Numbered from the stretch's first letter, positions 52,788 to 61,392 are shown. The stretch: 64,000 nt of DNA from JAIRVZ01 sp031553755 (GCA_031553755.1 JAVBKZ010000027.1:1-64000); one strand, 5' to 3'. Notes: a model not told the origin generated them from the letters alone. Numbers and translations: made by a program.

Positions 52788-54662
52788 ATGAGTCTGAAAA
52801 ATTGTATTTTATTTATTTTTATATCCACATTTTACGCTACATCTTTTTCTCAAAATAGAATAAACAAAGATACTATTCCGTTGCAAGAAATTGTTGTGAG
52901 CGGAACAAAAACTCCGGCAGGCAGAGACGATATTCCGTCGACTGTTTCAGTTTTATCCCGCGAAGAAATGGATGAAACCGGAGAATCTGCCGTTTTGTCA
53001 ATTCTTTCCGAACGTATTCCCGGATTATTTGTTACGGAAAAAGGCGTTACCGGATTCGGACTGGCGACAGGTTCTGCAGGCACAGTAAATATACGCGGTG
53101 TTGGCGGTGGAAATAAAGTGTTGATGCTTTTTGACGGACAACCACAATGGGCAGGCATATTTGGGCATCATCTTCCTGATACTTATTCAACTTCTGATGT
53201 CGAACGAGTAGAGGTTGTGAGAGGTCCGGCTTCTTTGCTTTACGGCTCTAACGCGATGGGAGGAGCTATTAATATCATCACGCGAAAATCACACAAAGAC
53301 GGGATTCATGGAAAAGGACGGTTGATGTATGGTTCTTTCAATACTCAAAAATACATGTTAAATACCGGAATGAAATCGCGGAAATGGGATGCTTTTTTGT
53401 CTGTCAACCATGACAGGACAGATGGCCACCGTGAAAATTCGGCGTTTAAAATGACAAATGGTTCGGCTAAAATCGGATATACTTTTTCTCCTCAATGGAA
53501 GGTCGCGACAGATTTCTTACAGGCACGAATCAATTCGCAAAATCCCGGACAAGAAAATAATCCCTTGAATGATAATACAGTGGATGCTTCGCGTGGAACT
53601 TATTCTTTTTCCGTTGAAAACGATTATGAAAAAATGAAAGGAGCGTTTAAGGCTTTTTACAATTTCGGACATCATGAAATAAATGATGGATATTTTGCTA
53701 ATGGAGGGCTACCAAGAAAATATATTTTTAATTTAGATGACCACAACGCGGGATTTTCTATTTACGAATCATTTTTTCTATTTAAAGGAAATTTAATTTC
53801 AACCGGAATAGATTTTAAAAACTGGGGAGGACATGCTTGGAATGATTCCGTTAACGGAAAGCGACAAAATATAATTGATAAAAACGTCAGCGAAGGGGCT
53901 TTATATCTACTTGTTCAACAAGCAATTGCAAATAGGTTCACTTTCAATGCCGGAGTCCGGTTAGAAATCAATGAAACTTATGGAAAAGAATGGATTCCTC
54001 AAGCCGGAATCACTTACCGTGTATTACCTCGAACCGATTTGAAAGCATCTGTCTCAAAAGGATTCAGAAGCCCGAGTATCAGGGAATTGTATATGTATGG
54101 GCCTGTAGCGAATCCTGATTTAAAACCGGAATCGATGATGAACTACGATTGTTCTATTATTCAAAATGTATTGAATAATAAACTAAATTTGGAGTTGACC
54201 GCTTTTTTTGCTCAGGGCGAAAATCTGATTCAAACTATTCCGGTTAATGGAAAAAATCGGAATATGAATTCCGGTTCATTTATCAATAAGGGTATCGAAT
54301 TCGTGGCCGATTATAAAATTTTATCGAATTTCAATATCAGCGGAAATTATAGTTTTCTTCATACCGATAAACCAATAATTGGATCACCCAAACATCAAGC
54401 GTTTCTTAACGCGTATTGGAGGTTTTCAAAATTTTCAGTTTCATCAAGTTTGCAATATGTCGGAGAACTTTATACAACGGTAAATCCTCAACCTCAAACC
54501 GAATTTTATACGCTTCTGGATGGAAAAATAACGTATTTTGTTATGAAAAACATGTCACTCTTTGTTAATGGAAATAATTTAACGAATCGCGATTATACAA
54601 TCAACGCGGGGTTTCCGATGCCGGGAATTGTTGTTATGGGAGGAATCGATTTGAAATTTTAG
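52788..54662 (+). CDS. TonB-dependent receptor
   Basis: A 624-residue outer-membrane receptor. A signal peptide (1-21) and short linker precede the plug (about 35-145): LQEIVVSGTKTPAGRDDIPSTVSVLS, VNIRGVGGGNKVLMLFDG and VERVEVVRGPASLLYGSNAMGGAINIITRK. The 22-strand barrel fills the rest and ends in an aromatic residue (LKF). It lacks the N-terminal carboxypeptidase-like domain and a SusD partner, so it resembles receptors for siderophores, haem or cobalamin more than polysaccharide utilisation systems. The ligand is unknown. It precedes the histidine operon but is separated from it by a promoter. Confidence 0.93.
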   Translation: MSLKNCILFIFISTFYATSFSQNRINKDTIPLQEIVVSGTKTPAGRDDIPSTVSVLSREEMDETGESAVLSILSERIPGLFVTEKGVTGFGLATGSAGTVNIRGVGGGNKVLMLFDGQPQWAGIFGHHLPDTYSTSDVERVEVVRGPASLLYGSNAMGGAINIITRKSHKDGIHGKGRLMYGSFNTQKYMLNTGMKSRKWDAFLSVNHDRTDGHRENSAFKMTNGSAKIGYTFSPQWKVATDFLQARINSQNPGQENNPLNDNTVDASRGTYSFSVENDYEKMKGAFKAFYNFGHHEINDGYFANGGLPRKYIFNLDDHNAGFSIYESFFLFKGNLISTGIDFKNWGGHAWNDSVNGKRQNIIDKNVSEGALYLLVQQAIANRFTFNAGVRLEINETYGKEWIPQAGITYRVLPRTDLKASVSKGFRSPSIRELYMYGPVANPDLKPESMMNYDCSIIQNVLNNKLNLELTAFFAQGENLIQTIPVNGKNRNMNSGSFINKGIEFVADYKILSNFNISGNYSFLHTDKPIIGSPKHQAFLNAYWRFSKFSVSSSLQYVGELYTTVNPQPQTEFYTLLDGKITYFVMKNMSLFVNGNNLTNRDYTINAGFPMPGIVVMGGIDLKF

Positions 54663-54672
54663 TTTCAATTTG

Positions 54673-54703
54673 TTTGTTGAACAATAATTCTTGCGTATCT
54701 TTG
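54673..54703 (+). promoter_or_regulatory. Histidine operon promoter
   Basis: TTTG (54673-54676), an exact 19-base spacer, then TATCTTTG (54696-54703). It is one of the best promoter matches in the window, with the start expected near 54710. Confidence 0.82.
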
Positions 54704-54724
54704 CAATGTTTTAATGAAAAATCT

Positions 54725-54769
54725 ATGAATAATTACACATATTTCCAGCATCATCATTACAGCGAGTAA
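54725..54769 (+). CDS. hisL: Histidine operon leader peptide
   Basis: A 14-codon frame encoding MNNYTYFQHHHYSE, with three consecutive His codons (CAT CAT CAT), lies in the roughly 160-base leader of hisG. It sits after a strong promoter and ahead of a terminator-like hairpin (54812-54840). This is the layout of transcription attenuation by ribosome stalling, as in enterobacterial his operons, though with three instead of seven His codons. Too short for ordinary gene finders; recognised from position and codon content. Confidence 0.78.
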   Translation: MNNYTYFQHHHYSE

Positions 54770-54773
54770 TTTC

Positions 54774-54840
54774 GGTGGGCTTTATTGTGTATTAACTTGA
54801 TAAAAATATATAGGCTTGCCAAAATAGAGGTAAGCCTTTC
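54774..54840 (+). promoter_or_regulatory. Histidine attenuator: terminator and competing antiterminator
   Basis: AGGCTTGCC (54812-54820) can pair with GGTAAGCCT (54829-54837), a nine-base stem followed by a moderately T-rich stretch, or with the upstream GGTGGGCTT (54774-54782, several G-T pairs). The His codons CATCATC (54749-54755) could in turn pair weakly with GGTGG. These exclusive pairings are what an attenuator needs. The T tract is imperfect, so strength is uncertain. Confidence 0.65.
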
Positions 54841-54871
54841 TCATTTTAAGAAAAATCTATATTATAAAATT

Positions 54872-55723
54872 ATGCTTAGAATTGCTGTGCAGGCCAAAGG
54901 CCGATTGTTTGAAGAAACAATGGAATTGTTGAACGAAGCCGGAATAAAGTTAACTGCCGGAAAAAGAAGTTTACTTGTTCCGTCTAAAACATTTCCGGTA
55001 GAATTACTTTTTCTTCGTGACGATGATATTCCTCAATCGGTCGCGTCCGGAGTCGCGGATGTAGGAATCGTAGGAGAAAACGAATACATGGAAAAGAAAG
55101 AAGATGCCTGCATCATCAAACGTTTGGGATTCAGCAAATGCCGTTTGTCTCTGGCGATTCCTAAAGATATGGAATACAATAACCTGAGTTGGTTTGCAGG
55201 TAAAAAAATCGCCACATCTTATCCCGGAATCTTGAATGATTTCCTGAAAAAAAACGCGATAAAAACCGAAATTCATGTTATATCCGGTTCTGTCGAAATC
55301 GCTCCCGGAATAGGTTTGGCTGACGCGATTTTCGATATTGTTAGTTCGGGAAGTACGTTGGTTAGTAATCGTTTGAAAGAAGTAGAAATTGTGATGCAAT
55401 CCGAAGCGTTGCTAATCGGACACAATAAATTGAACAAAGAAAAGACTGAAATTCTTAACGAATTGATTTTCAGAATTGATGCTGTACAAACGGCCGAAAA
55501 TAAGAAATATATTTTGTTGAATGCTCCGAATGATAAATTACAAGAAATTTTCTCCATACTTCCGGGAATGAAAAGCCCGACAGTGTTGCCTTTGGCACAA
55601 GAAGGTTGGAGTTCTATTCATTCGGTTATTGATGAAAAACGTTTTTGGGAAATTATCGGAAAATTGAAAGCTTTGGGAGCAGAAGGCATTTTGATTATTC
55701 CTATAGAGAAGATGATAATGTAA
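54872..55723 (+). CDS. hisG: ATP phosphoribosyltransferase, long form
   Basis: First enzyme of histidine biosynthesis: joins ATP and PRPP. The 283-residue protein starts MLRIAVQAKGRLFEETMELL and has DDIPQSVASGVADVGIVGEN, the PRPP-binding stretch GLADAIFDIVSSGSTLVSN, and the C-terminal regulatory HisG_C domain (about 205-283, SPTVLPLA and IHSVIDE), so it is the long form that works without HisZ and is inhibited by histidine. I use the ATG at 54872, because the frame upstream runs through the attenuator. Bacteroidota promoter and leader precede it. Confidence 0.95.
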   Translation: MLRIAVQAKGRLFEETMELLNEAGIKLTAGKRSLLVPSKTFPVELLFLRDDDIPQSVASGVADVGIVGENEYMEKKEDACIIKRLGFSKCRLSLAIPKDMEYNNLSWFAGKKIATSYPGILNDFLKKNAIKTEIHVISGSVEIAPGIGLADAIFDIVSSGSTLVSNRLKEVEIVMQSEALLIGHNKLNKEKTEILNELIFRIDAVQTAENKKYILLNAPNDKLQEIFSILPGMKSPTVLPLAQEGWSSIHSVIDEKRFWEIIGKLKALGAEGILIIPIEKMIM

Positions 55724-55780
55724 GAAAACCTTGAATAGAATAAAAATGTTTTATTTTTATATGATAATTCGTTAAATACT

Positions 55781-55984
55781 ATGGATAATGTAATTTCAAT
55801 ATACAATAAAATAGAGGCTTTACCTATAAATATGCGTAAAGAAGTTTCTCATTATATTGATTTTTTGATTGAAAAATCAAAAAAAGAAAAGCTAAATAAA
55901 CCTCAATTTGGAAGCTTGAAAGGGAAAATCAAATTATCTCCTGATTTTGACGAACCATTAGATGATTTTAAAGACTATATGTAA
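55781..55984 (+). CDS. vapB: VapB-like antitoxin (DUF2281)
   Basis: A 67-residue protein of the DUF2281 type: IYNKIEALPINMRKEVSHYIDFLIEK followed by a basic linker and a tail with FGSLKGKIKLSPDFDEPLDDFKDYM, the usual toxin-wrapping end. Its stop overlaps the ATG of the PIN-domain gene by one base (TAATG). The pair lies between hisG and hisD in the same direction, 57 bases after hisG, so it rides on the histidine transcript unless it has a weak promoter of its own. Confidence 0.85.
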   Translation: MDNVISIYNKIEALPINMRKEVSHYIDFLIEKSKKEKLNKPQFGSLKGKIKLSPDFDEPLDDFKDYM

Positions 55985-56367
55985 TGGAATACCTATTAGA
56001 CACTCACGCTTTTCTTTGGTTTTTAAATGGAAGTGACGAACTTTCTCAAAAAGCAAAAAATGCTATACTTAATACCGACAATGTCAAATATATCAGTATT
56101 GCAAGTCTTTGGGAAATTGCGATAAAATTGAATTTGGGTAAATTAGAAATTGGTGTTCCTTACAAGAAAATAAAAGAACAAATAATCAAAGACGGATTTC
56201 AAATACTTCCAATACAATTTGAAGATACATTTTTATTAACATCCTTAGAATTAAAACACAGAGATCCTTTTGATAGGATTATAATTTCGCAAGCTATGAG
56301 AAATAAATTTTCTATCATAACCAAAGATTCTAATTTCAAATTCTATAATGTTAAAACTCTTTGGTAA
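55984..56367 (+). CDS. vapC: VapC-like PIN-domain toxin
   Basis: A 127-residue PIN-domain ribonuclease, likely the toxin of a type II toxin-antitoxin pair. Acidic metal-binding residues are Asp6 (LLDTHAFLW), Glu44 (SLWEIAIK), and Asp94/Asp97 (HRDPFDR), with a further Asp115 near the end (ITKDSNF). The sequence matches the DUF2281-linked PIN group. Its stop lies 19 bases before the hisD start, so the two genes are closely packed. Confidence 0.9.
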   Translation: MEYLLDTHAFLWFLNGSDELSQKAKNAILNTDNVKYISIASLWEIAIKLNLGKLEIGVPYKKIKEQIIKDGFQILPIQFEDTFLLTSLELKHRDPFDRIIISQAMRNKFSIITKDSNFKFYNVKTLW

Positions 56368-56386
56368 ACAAAATCTTTTAAAATTA

Positions 56387-57673
56387 ATGCAAACAATAAA
56401 ATATCCGCAAAAATCTGATTGGAACAAAATCCTTTCCCGTCCGGTATTAGATAATTCTTCATTATTTGAAACAGTACAATCGGTTTTAGATGATATTAAA
56501 ACTCGTGGCGATAAAGCTGTTTTTGAATACGAAGCCAAATTTGATAAAGTAAATTTGTCGGAATTACTTGTTAGTGAAAGTGAGATCGAAGAAGCTGAAA
56601 AATTGGTTTCCGAAGAATTGAAATCTGCTATACTGACAGCAAAACGCAATATCGAAATATTTCATGCCTCACAAAAACACGAAATCAAAAAAGTAGAAAC
56701 TACTCCCGGAGTTGTTTGTTGGCAGAAAGCTGTTGGAATTGAAAAAGTAGGATTGTATATTCCCGGAGGAACAGCTCCTTTGTTTTCAACCGTTTTGATG
56801 CTTGCTGTTCCTGCTAAAATTGCAGAGTGCAAAGAAGTCGTGTTGTGTTCTCCTCCCAATAAAGAAGGGAAAATTCATCCCGCCATCTTATTTGCTGCTA
56901 AAGAATCGGGAGTGGACAAAATCTTCAAAATCGGAGGAATACAGGCAATTGCCTCAATGTCATACGGAACAGAAAGCGTTCCGAAAGTTTATAAAATATT
57001 CGGTCCGGGAAACCAATATGTAACTGCCGCCAAACAATTGGTAAGTTTAAAAGATGTCGCTATTGATATGCCTGCTGGTCCATCAGAAGTAGAAGTTATT
57101 GCCGACGAAACAGCTAATCCTACTTTTGTCGCGGCTGATTTATTGTCGCAAGCTGAGCATGGAGTTGATAGTCAATCTATTTTGATTACGGCTTCTGAAT
57201 CAATTATTGAAAAAGTTATTGCCGAAGTTGAAGTGCAATTAGAAAAACTTCCACGCAAAGAATTTGCTCGTAAAGCATTGGAAAATAGTAAAATTATTTT
57301 AGTAAAAGACAATGCGGAAATCATCGAAATGACGAACGAATATGCACCCGAACACCTAATCATCGAAACAAAGAACTACAAAGAAATATCGGAACAAATT
57401 ACAAATGCAGGTTCGGTTTTTATGGGACATTATACACCTGAAAGTGCAGGAGACTATGCATCGGGAACCAATCATACATTACCTACAAATGGCTATGCTA
57501 AAGCATACAGTGGCGTAAATTTGGATAGTTTCACAAAAAAAATTACTTTTCAAGAAATTTCGAAAGAAGGAATCCTACATTTGGGAAAAATAATCGAAAT
57601 TATGGCGGAAAACGAACAGTTGGAAGCCCACAAAAATGCGGTAACATTGAGGATGGGAGTAATGAAAGAATGA
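56387..57673 (+). CDS. hisD: Histidinol dehydrogenase
   Basis: Last two steps of histidine biosynthesis: oxidises histidinol to histidine with NAD. The 428-residue protein has IPGGTAPLFSTVLMLAVPAKIA, FGPGNQYVTAAKQLV, the zinc-site segments LSQAEHGVDSQSIL and EYAPEHLI, and SGTNHTLPTNGYAKAYSGV. I use the ATG at 56387 (MQTIKYPQ); the upstream ATG at 56348 would overlap vapC. A perfect A/T palindrome (57682-57699) follows the stop. Confidence 0.95.
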   Translation: MQTIKYPQKSDWNKILSRPVLDNSSLFETVQSVLDDIKTRGDKAVFEYEAKFDKVNLSELLVSESEIEEAEKLVSEELKSAILTAKRNIEIFHASQKHEIKKVETTPGVVCWQKAVGIEKVGLYIPGGTAPLFSTVLMLAVPAKIAECKEVVLCSPPNKEGKIHPAILFAAKESGVDKIFKIGGIQAIASMSYGTESVPKVYKIFGPGNQYVTAAKQLVSLKDVAIDMPAGPSEVEVIADETANPTFVAADLLSQAEHGVDSQSILITASESIIEKVIAEVEVQLEKLPRKEFARKALENSKIILVKDNAEIIEMTNEYAPEHLIIETKNYKEISEQITNAGSVFMGHYTPESAGDYASGTNHTLPTNGYAKAYSGVNLDSFTKKITFQEISKEGILHLGKIIEIMAENEQLEAHKNAVTLRMGVMKE

Positions 57674-57681
57674 AAAAATTA

Positions 57682-57699
57682 ACAAAAAACGTTTTTTGT
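57682..57699. terminator. Perfect A/T-rich palindrome after hisD
   Basis: ACAAAAAAC followed at once by GTTTTTTGT. It could act as a weak or conditional terminator between hisD and the cargo genes that follow. Confidence 0.4.
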
Positions 57700-57748
57700 G
57701 AAAAACAAAAATAATATAAAATCGTTTTTCTCAAACAACAATAAAATC

Positions 57749-58561
57749 ATGAAAAAACAATTTATTTTTATTTTAATAGCAACATGTAGTTTGGTTATTT
57801 CATCTTGTAAAGATGATGATAATATTGAAGAAGAAAAATATCCGTATACCTATTGGGCAGATAGGGAAGAATATGAACTTCCTAAGATGTATACAAAGAC
57901 AGGTGTTAATACAAATCAAGAAGAGATGAAATCATATCTTAAAAATGTTGATGAAAAAACAATAATATATAATCCAAATGCAATCCAACCTGTCAAATGG
58001 TTGAATTATTTTAGATTCGACAACCTAATTAAAAAAGTGGAAAAAGAGGAAGTAGCAATGTGTACAAGTACTGATAGCATCAAGCCTATATTCTATACAA
58101 GTTTTACATCTTATAAAGAATATGTTGGAATTTATACGATAAAAACATTAAATGGTATTACCTATTGGGAGGATACAAACACTTCTTCGGGACTGGTTTA
58201 TGATTATGGGAATTTTAAAATGTATCAAAACACAGGAGAATTAATTGTTTTATTATCTGACTTTGATTCATTAAAACCTCTATATCACAAAGAATTTGTG
58301 GTTCCTAGCACATCAGGATATTCCAATATTATTGAAATAAAACGATGTATGTATATTATTGATAATTTGAAAGAAACTTATATTCCTCATTTTAAAATGT
58401 ATTATAAAAAAAATGAATTAAGTGAAGTACGGAGACCTTTTTTAGCTATTAACAATATCCCTCTTCCCGACAATGAAATTGTTTCAAAATTAGCAGAAGG
58501 GGATACTTTGATAATTCAACCCTACAAACTATATTTGAATAAAGTATATGACAAACAATAA
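57749..58561 (+). CDS. Lipoprotein of unknown function in the his operon
   Basis: A 270-residue lipoprotein (start MKKQFIFILIATC, lipobox VISSC, Cys20, then KDDDN). No known domain is visible; the body is rich in Tyr, Lys and Asp and has PYTYWADREEYELPKM near the start. I use the ATG at 57749, not the one at 57698 that adds a lysine-rich leader and spoils the signal peptide. It sits between hisD and the GNAT gene and has no evident tie to histidine synthesis. It is A/T-richer in look than the his genes, which may hint at separate origin. Confidence 0.65.
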   Translation: MKKQFIFILIATCSLVISSCKDDDNIEEEKYPYTYWADREEYELPKMYTKTGVNTNQEEMKSYLKNVDEKTIIYNPNAIQPVKWLNYFRFDNLIKKVEKEEVAMCTSTDSIKPIFYTSFTSYKEYVGIYTIKTLNGITYWEDTNTSSGLVYDYGNFKMYQNTGELIVLLSDFDSLKPLYHKEFVVPSTSGYSNIIEIKRCMYIIDNLKETYIPHFKMYYKKNELSEVRRPFLAINNIPLPDNEIVSKLAEGDTLIIQPYKLYLNKVYDKQ

Positions 58562-58569
58562 AATTATTC

Positions 58570-58599
58570 TATTGTGTCCTATGTGCCTATGTGTTTAAA
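58570..58599 (+). repeat. Dispersed CTATGTGCC-type repeat, copy 3
   Basis: Contains CCTATGTGCCTATGTG and overlaps the start of the GNAT gene. Matches 261-290, with an inverted relative at 11473-11502. Confidence 0.5.
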
Positions 58600-59023
58600 A
58601 ATAAAAACAATAAAATATCAATCTCCAGAATATCAAGAACTTTGCGAACTTCGCAATGAAGTCTTGCGCCGACCTATAAATTTATTGTTGACGGAAGATG
58701 ATATTCAGAAAGAACATAACGATCTTTTTATCGCGGCCTTTGATAATCTGAAAATAATAGGATGTTGCATTTTAACGAAAATCAACGATAATTTGGTTAA
58801 GTTGCGGCAAATGGCAATAAAGACCGATTATCAACACAAAGGGATTGGTGGCAAAATTCTTAAATTTGCAGAACAGATTGCTAAAGAAAACAGATATCAT
58901 AGAATCACGCTTCACGCAAGAAAAGAAGCTACCAAGTTTTACGAGAAAAACGGTTATCAAAGTGAAGGAGAAGAATTTATTGAAGTAGGCATTCCGCATT
59001 TTGAGATGAACAAACAAATATGA
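58589..59023 (+). CDS. GNAT-family N-acetyltransferase
   Basis: A 144-residue GCN5-type acetyltransferase. The acetyl-CoA-binding segment is LRQMAIKTDYQHKGIGGKILKFAEQIA (Q/RxxGxG/A loop), followed by ITLHARKEATKFYEKNGYQ. The ElaA/YjcF-like form is suggested by these last features. The ATG at 58589 lies inside a repeat element, so the natural start may have been supplied by the repeat. It overlaps the next gene by four bases. Substrate unknown. Confidence 0.88.
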   Translation: MCLKIKTIKYQSPEYQELCELRNEVLRRPINLLLTEDDIQKEHNDLFIAAFDNLKIIGCCILTKINDNLVKLRQMAIKTDYQHKGIGGKILKFAEQIAKENRYHRITLHARKEATKFYEKNGYQSEGEEFIEVGIPHFEMNKQI

Positions 59024-60246
59024 AACAAAGTAAAAAATATATTGAAAAAGAAAATAACAAATTCAAGTTCTCTACTAATTTGAATAATCCTAATATTGTC
59101 ATAGAATTTATAGATTTACTCAATCAATCGTATTCGGAAGGAATAAAAAACATCCTATTAGATTTTGAATCTGTCAATTCGGCCTACCCGAATATCTGTA
59201 CTCCGATATCGGGAATTGCCAATGATTTAGCGAAGAAAAATATATTTTCTTTTGAATATTTAAATCTCAATAAATATTTAGAAAAGATATCTATAGCCAA
59301 CCCTTTCAAAGTCATTGAAAATTTGGATATTGCTCAAATTTCATGTTTGGATAAAATGTGGAGGTTCGACAGCATTGAAGATGCCTATATTTTGGTTGAT
59401 AGTTTTTCAAAAGAATTATCACAAGTTATTGTTTGCCAAAAAGGAGTTTTGGAAGGTTTTGAATGGGCTATTAATGAAGTTTTAGATAATGTAATCCAAC
59501 ATTCCGGAAATAATTATGGATATGTAATGGGGCAAGTTCATAAAAAGACAAAACGTTTTATGTTTTGTGTTGTTGATACAGGAAACGGAATCTATAAGTC
59601 ACTTCAACCATCTTTTCATAAACCCGGAAATGCAGCTAATGCCTTAGAATTAGCAGTGCAGGAAAGAGTGACAAGGGACAGGACAATTGGACAAGGAAAT
59701 GGGCTTTGGGGGTTAAATCAAATTATTAAAGAAAATACAGGAAGATTGAATATTACATCAGGTACGGCATCGTACAGAACGGTTAATAATGAGATAAATA
59801 TTTTAGAAAATCTTCCTGAATTATTTGCTTTCTCAGGATGTATCGTTGATTTTCAATTAGAATATGAGAAAGAAATTTCCATATCTAAAGCATTGGGAGG
59901 CTATGAACCTCCTGTAAATCTTAAAATTGAAGCCTTAGAAGATGATTTGGGAGGTATTATATATCCATTAAAAGAAAAGGCATCCGGAGTTGGCACTCGT
60001 AAATCAGGAGAAAAAATGAGAAACGATTTAATCAATATCTACAACCAGACTCATCAACCAATAACAATTGATTTCAAAGATATTAATGTAATTTCATCTT
60101 CTTTTGCCGATGAATTAATAGGAAAAATGGTTGTCATATTTGGTTTTTATGGTTATAACAATATCTTTAAGCTACGAAATATGAATCATACGGTTCAAAG
60201 TATTATTCAACGCTCTGTAGCTCAACGAATGATAGAAAGTTATTAA
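59020..60246 (+). CDS. STAS-like / GHKL ATPase / STAS-like (DUF4325) fusion protein
   Basis: A 408-residue soluble protein with three parts. Residues about 20-110 resemble a STAS-like domain (IKNILLDFESVNSAYPNICTPISGIANDL). Residues about 130-260 are a GHKL ATPase with N box EWAINEVLDNVIQHSG (148-163), G1 DTGNGI (186-191) and G2 GQGNGLWGL (224-232). Residues about 325-408 resemble DUF4325 STAS-like domains (ITIDFKDINVISSSFADELIGKM). This joins, in one chain, modules that normally act as anti-sigma kinase and antagonist partners, suggesting a self-contained switch. It overlaps the GNAT gene and lies 10 bases before hisC. I know no characterised protein with this exact order. Confidence 0.75.
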   Translation: MKQSKKYIEKENNKFKFSTNLNNPNIVIEFIDLLNQSYSEGIKNILLDFESVNSAYPNICTPISGIANDLAKKNIFSFEYLNLNKYLEKISIANPFKVIENLDIAQISCLDKMWRFDSIEDAYILVDSFSKELSQVIVCQKGVLEGFEWAINEVLDNVIQHSGNNYGYVMGQVHKKTKRFMFCVVDTGNGIYKSLQPSFHKPGNAANALELAVQERVTRDRTIGQGNGLWGLNQIIKENTGRLNITSGTASYRTVNNEINILENLPELFAFSGCIVDFQLEYEKEISISKALGGYEPPVNLKIEALEDDLGGIIYPLKEKASGVGTRKSGEKMRNDLINIYNQTHQPITIDFKDINVISSSFADELIGKMVVIFGFYGYNNIFKLRNMNHTVQSIIQRSVAQRMIESY

Positions 60247-60256
60247 AATAGACACA

Positions 60257-61288
60257 ATGAACTTACAAAATTTAGTCAGAAAAAATATTTGGGATTTGAA
60301 ACCCTATTCTTCTGCCCGCGATGAATTTAAGGGCGAAGCCTCAGTATATTTGGATGCTAACGAAAACCCTTATAATGGGCCATTCAACCGTTATCCCGAC
60401 CCGATGCAATGGAAAGTGAAAGAGAAAATCGCCAAAATCAAAGGTGTCGCTAAGGAAAAAATCATGCTCGGAAACGGTAGCGATGAACCAATTGATATCG
60501 TATTCCGTACATTTTGCGAACCAGAGATTGACAATGTAGTTGCAATTGACCCAACTTATGGGATGTATCAAGTGGCGGCTGATATCAATAATATCGAATA
60601 TCGCAAAGTGTTATTAAACGATGATTTCGATTTCAAGGCTGATGATTTGTTGAAAAAAACCGATAAAAAAACGAAAGCTATCTTCTTGTGTTCTCCGAAT
60701 AATCCGACAGGAAATTCCTTGAATCGAAATGAAATCATCAAAACGATAGAAAATTTCTCAGGAATTGTAGTTGTTGATGAAGCATACATTGATTTTTCAT
60801 CTCAACCTTCGTTCTTAAATGAATTAGATAAATATCCTAATCTAGTTGTGTTACAAACATTTTCTAAAGCGTGGGCAAGCGCGTCTGTCAGATTGGGAAT
60901 GGCTTTCGCATCAGAAGAAATTATACAAATATTTAATAAAGTAAAATATCCCTACAACATCAATCAATTGACTCAAAATTATGCGTTGGATTTAGTGAAT
61001 AAACACCAACAAATCAAAGATTGGGTTGATATTTTATTACAAGAACGCAGCCGTCTGCAAAAGGAATTGTCGGAATTGAGTTGCGTTGAAAAAATATATC
61101 CTACCGATTCTAATTTTATTTTAGTGAAAGTCTGTGATGCTGATGGTATTTATAACTCTTTAGTAAATAAAGGAATTATCGTCCGCAACCGCCATAAAAT
61201 CTCTCTGTGTTTGAATTGTTTGCGGATAACCGTAGGGACAAAAGAGGAGAATGATGAGTTGATTAGAATAATGCAAACCATGATGTAG
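60257..61288 (+). CDS. hisC: Histidinol-phosphate aminotransferase
   Basis: PLP enzyme converting imidazole acetol phosphate to histidinol phosphate. The 343-residue fold-type I protein has LDANENPYN, LCSPNNPTGNSL, VVVDEAYIDF and the Schiff-base Lys204 in TFSKAWASASVRLGMAF, with LRITVGTKEEN near the end. The TAG stop (61286-61288) forms the first bases of a REP-type element. Confidence 0.95.
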   Translation: MNLQNLVRKNIWDLKPYSSARDEFKGEASVYLDANENPYNGPFNRYPDPMQWKVKEKIAKIKGVAKEKIMLGNGSDEPIDIVFRTFCEPEIDNVVAIDPTYGMYQVAADINNIEYRKVLLNDDFDFKADDLLKKTDKKTKAIFLCSPNNPTGNSLNRNEIIKTIENFSGIVVVDEAYIDFSSQPSFLNELDKYPNLVVLQTFSKAWASASVRLGMAFASEEIIQIFNKVKYPYNINQLTQNYALDLVNKHQQIKDWVDILLQERSRLQKELSELSCVEKIYPTDSNFILVKVCDADGIYNSLVNKGIIVRNRHKISLCLNCLRITVGTKEENDELIRIMQTMM

Positions 61289-61314
61289 GGGCGAACCTAT
61301 GTGTTCGCTCCCTA
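61286..61314 (+). repeat. REP palindrome copy 1, overlapping the hisC stop
   Basis: GGGGCGAAC and GTTCGCTCCC arms around a 4- to 6-base centre (CTATGT). Same family as 61350-61378 and 61671-61697. It supplies the hisC stop codon. Confidence 0.8.
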
Positions 61315-61349
61315 ATATTATACGCAACAAAATATTCTATACAAAATAT

Positions 61350-61378
61350 GAGGGCGAACACATAGGTTCGCCCCTACA
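61350..61378 (-). repeat. REP palindrome copy 2, inverted to copy 1
   Basis: GGGCGAAC and GTTCGCCCC arms in the reverse orientation to copy 1, 35 bases away. The two copies together could fold as one long hairpin between hisC and the transposase gene. Confidence 0.8.
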
Positions 61379-61392
61379 AATCCAAAATCATC

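Noticed and set aside
54740..54840. T-box control of the his operon
   Set aside because: The leader is too short, and the His-codon peptide with alternative hairpins explains the region better.
54785..54871. Upstream extension of hisG
   Set aside because: It runs through the attenuator hairpin, and the family start is MLRIAVQ at 54872.
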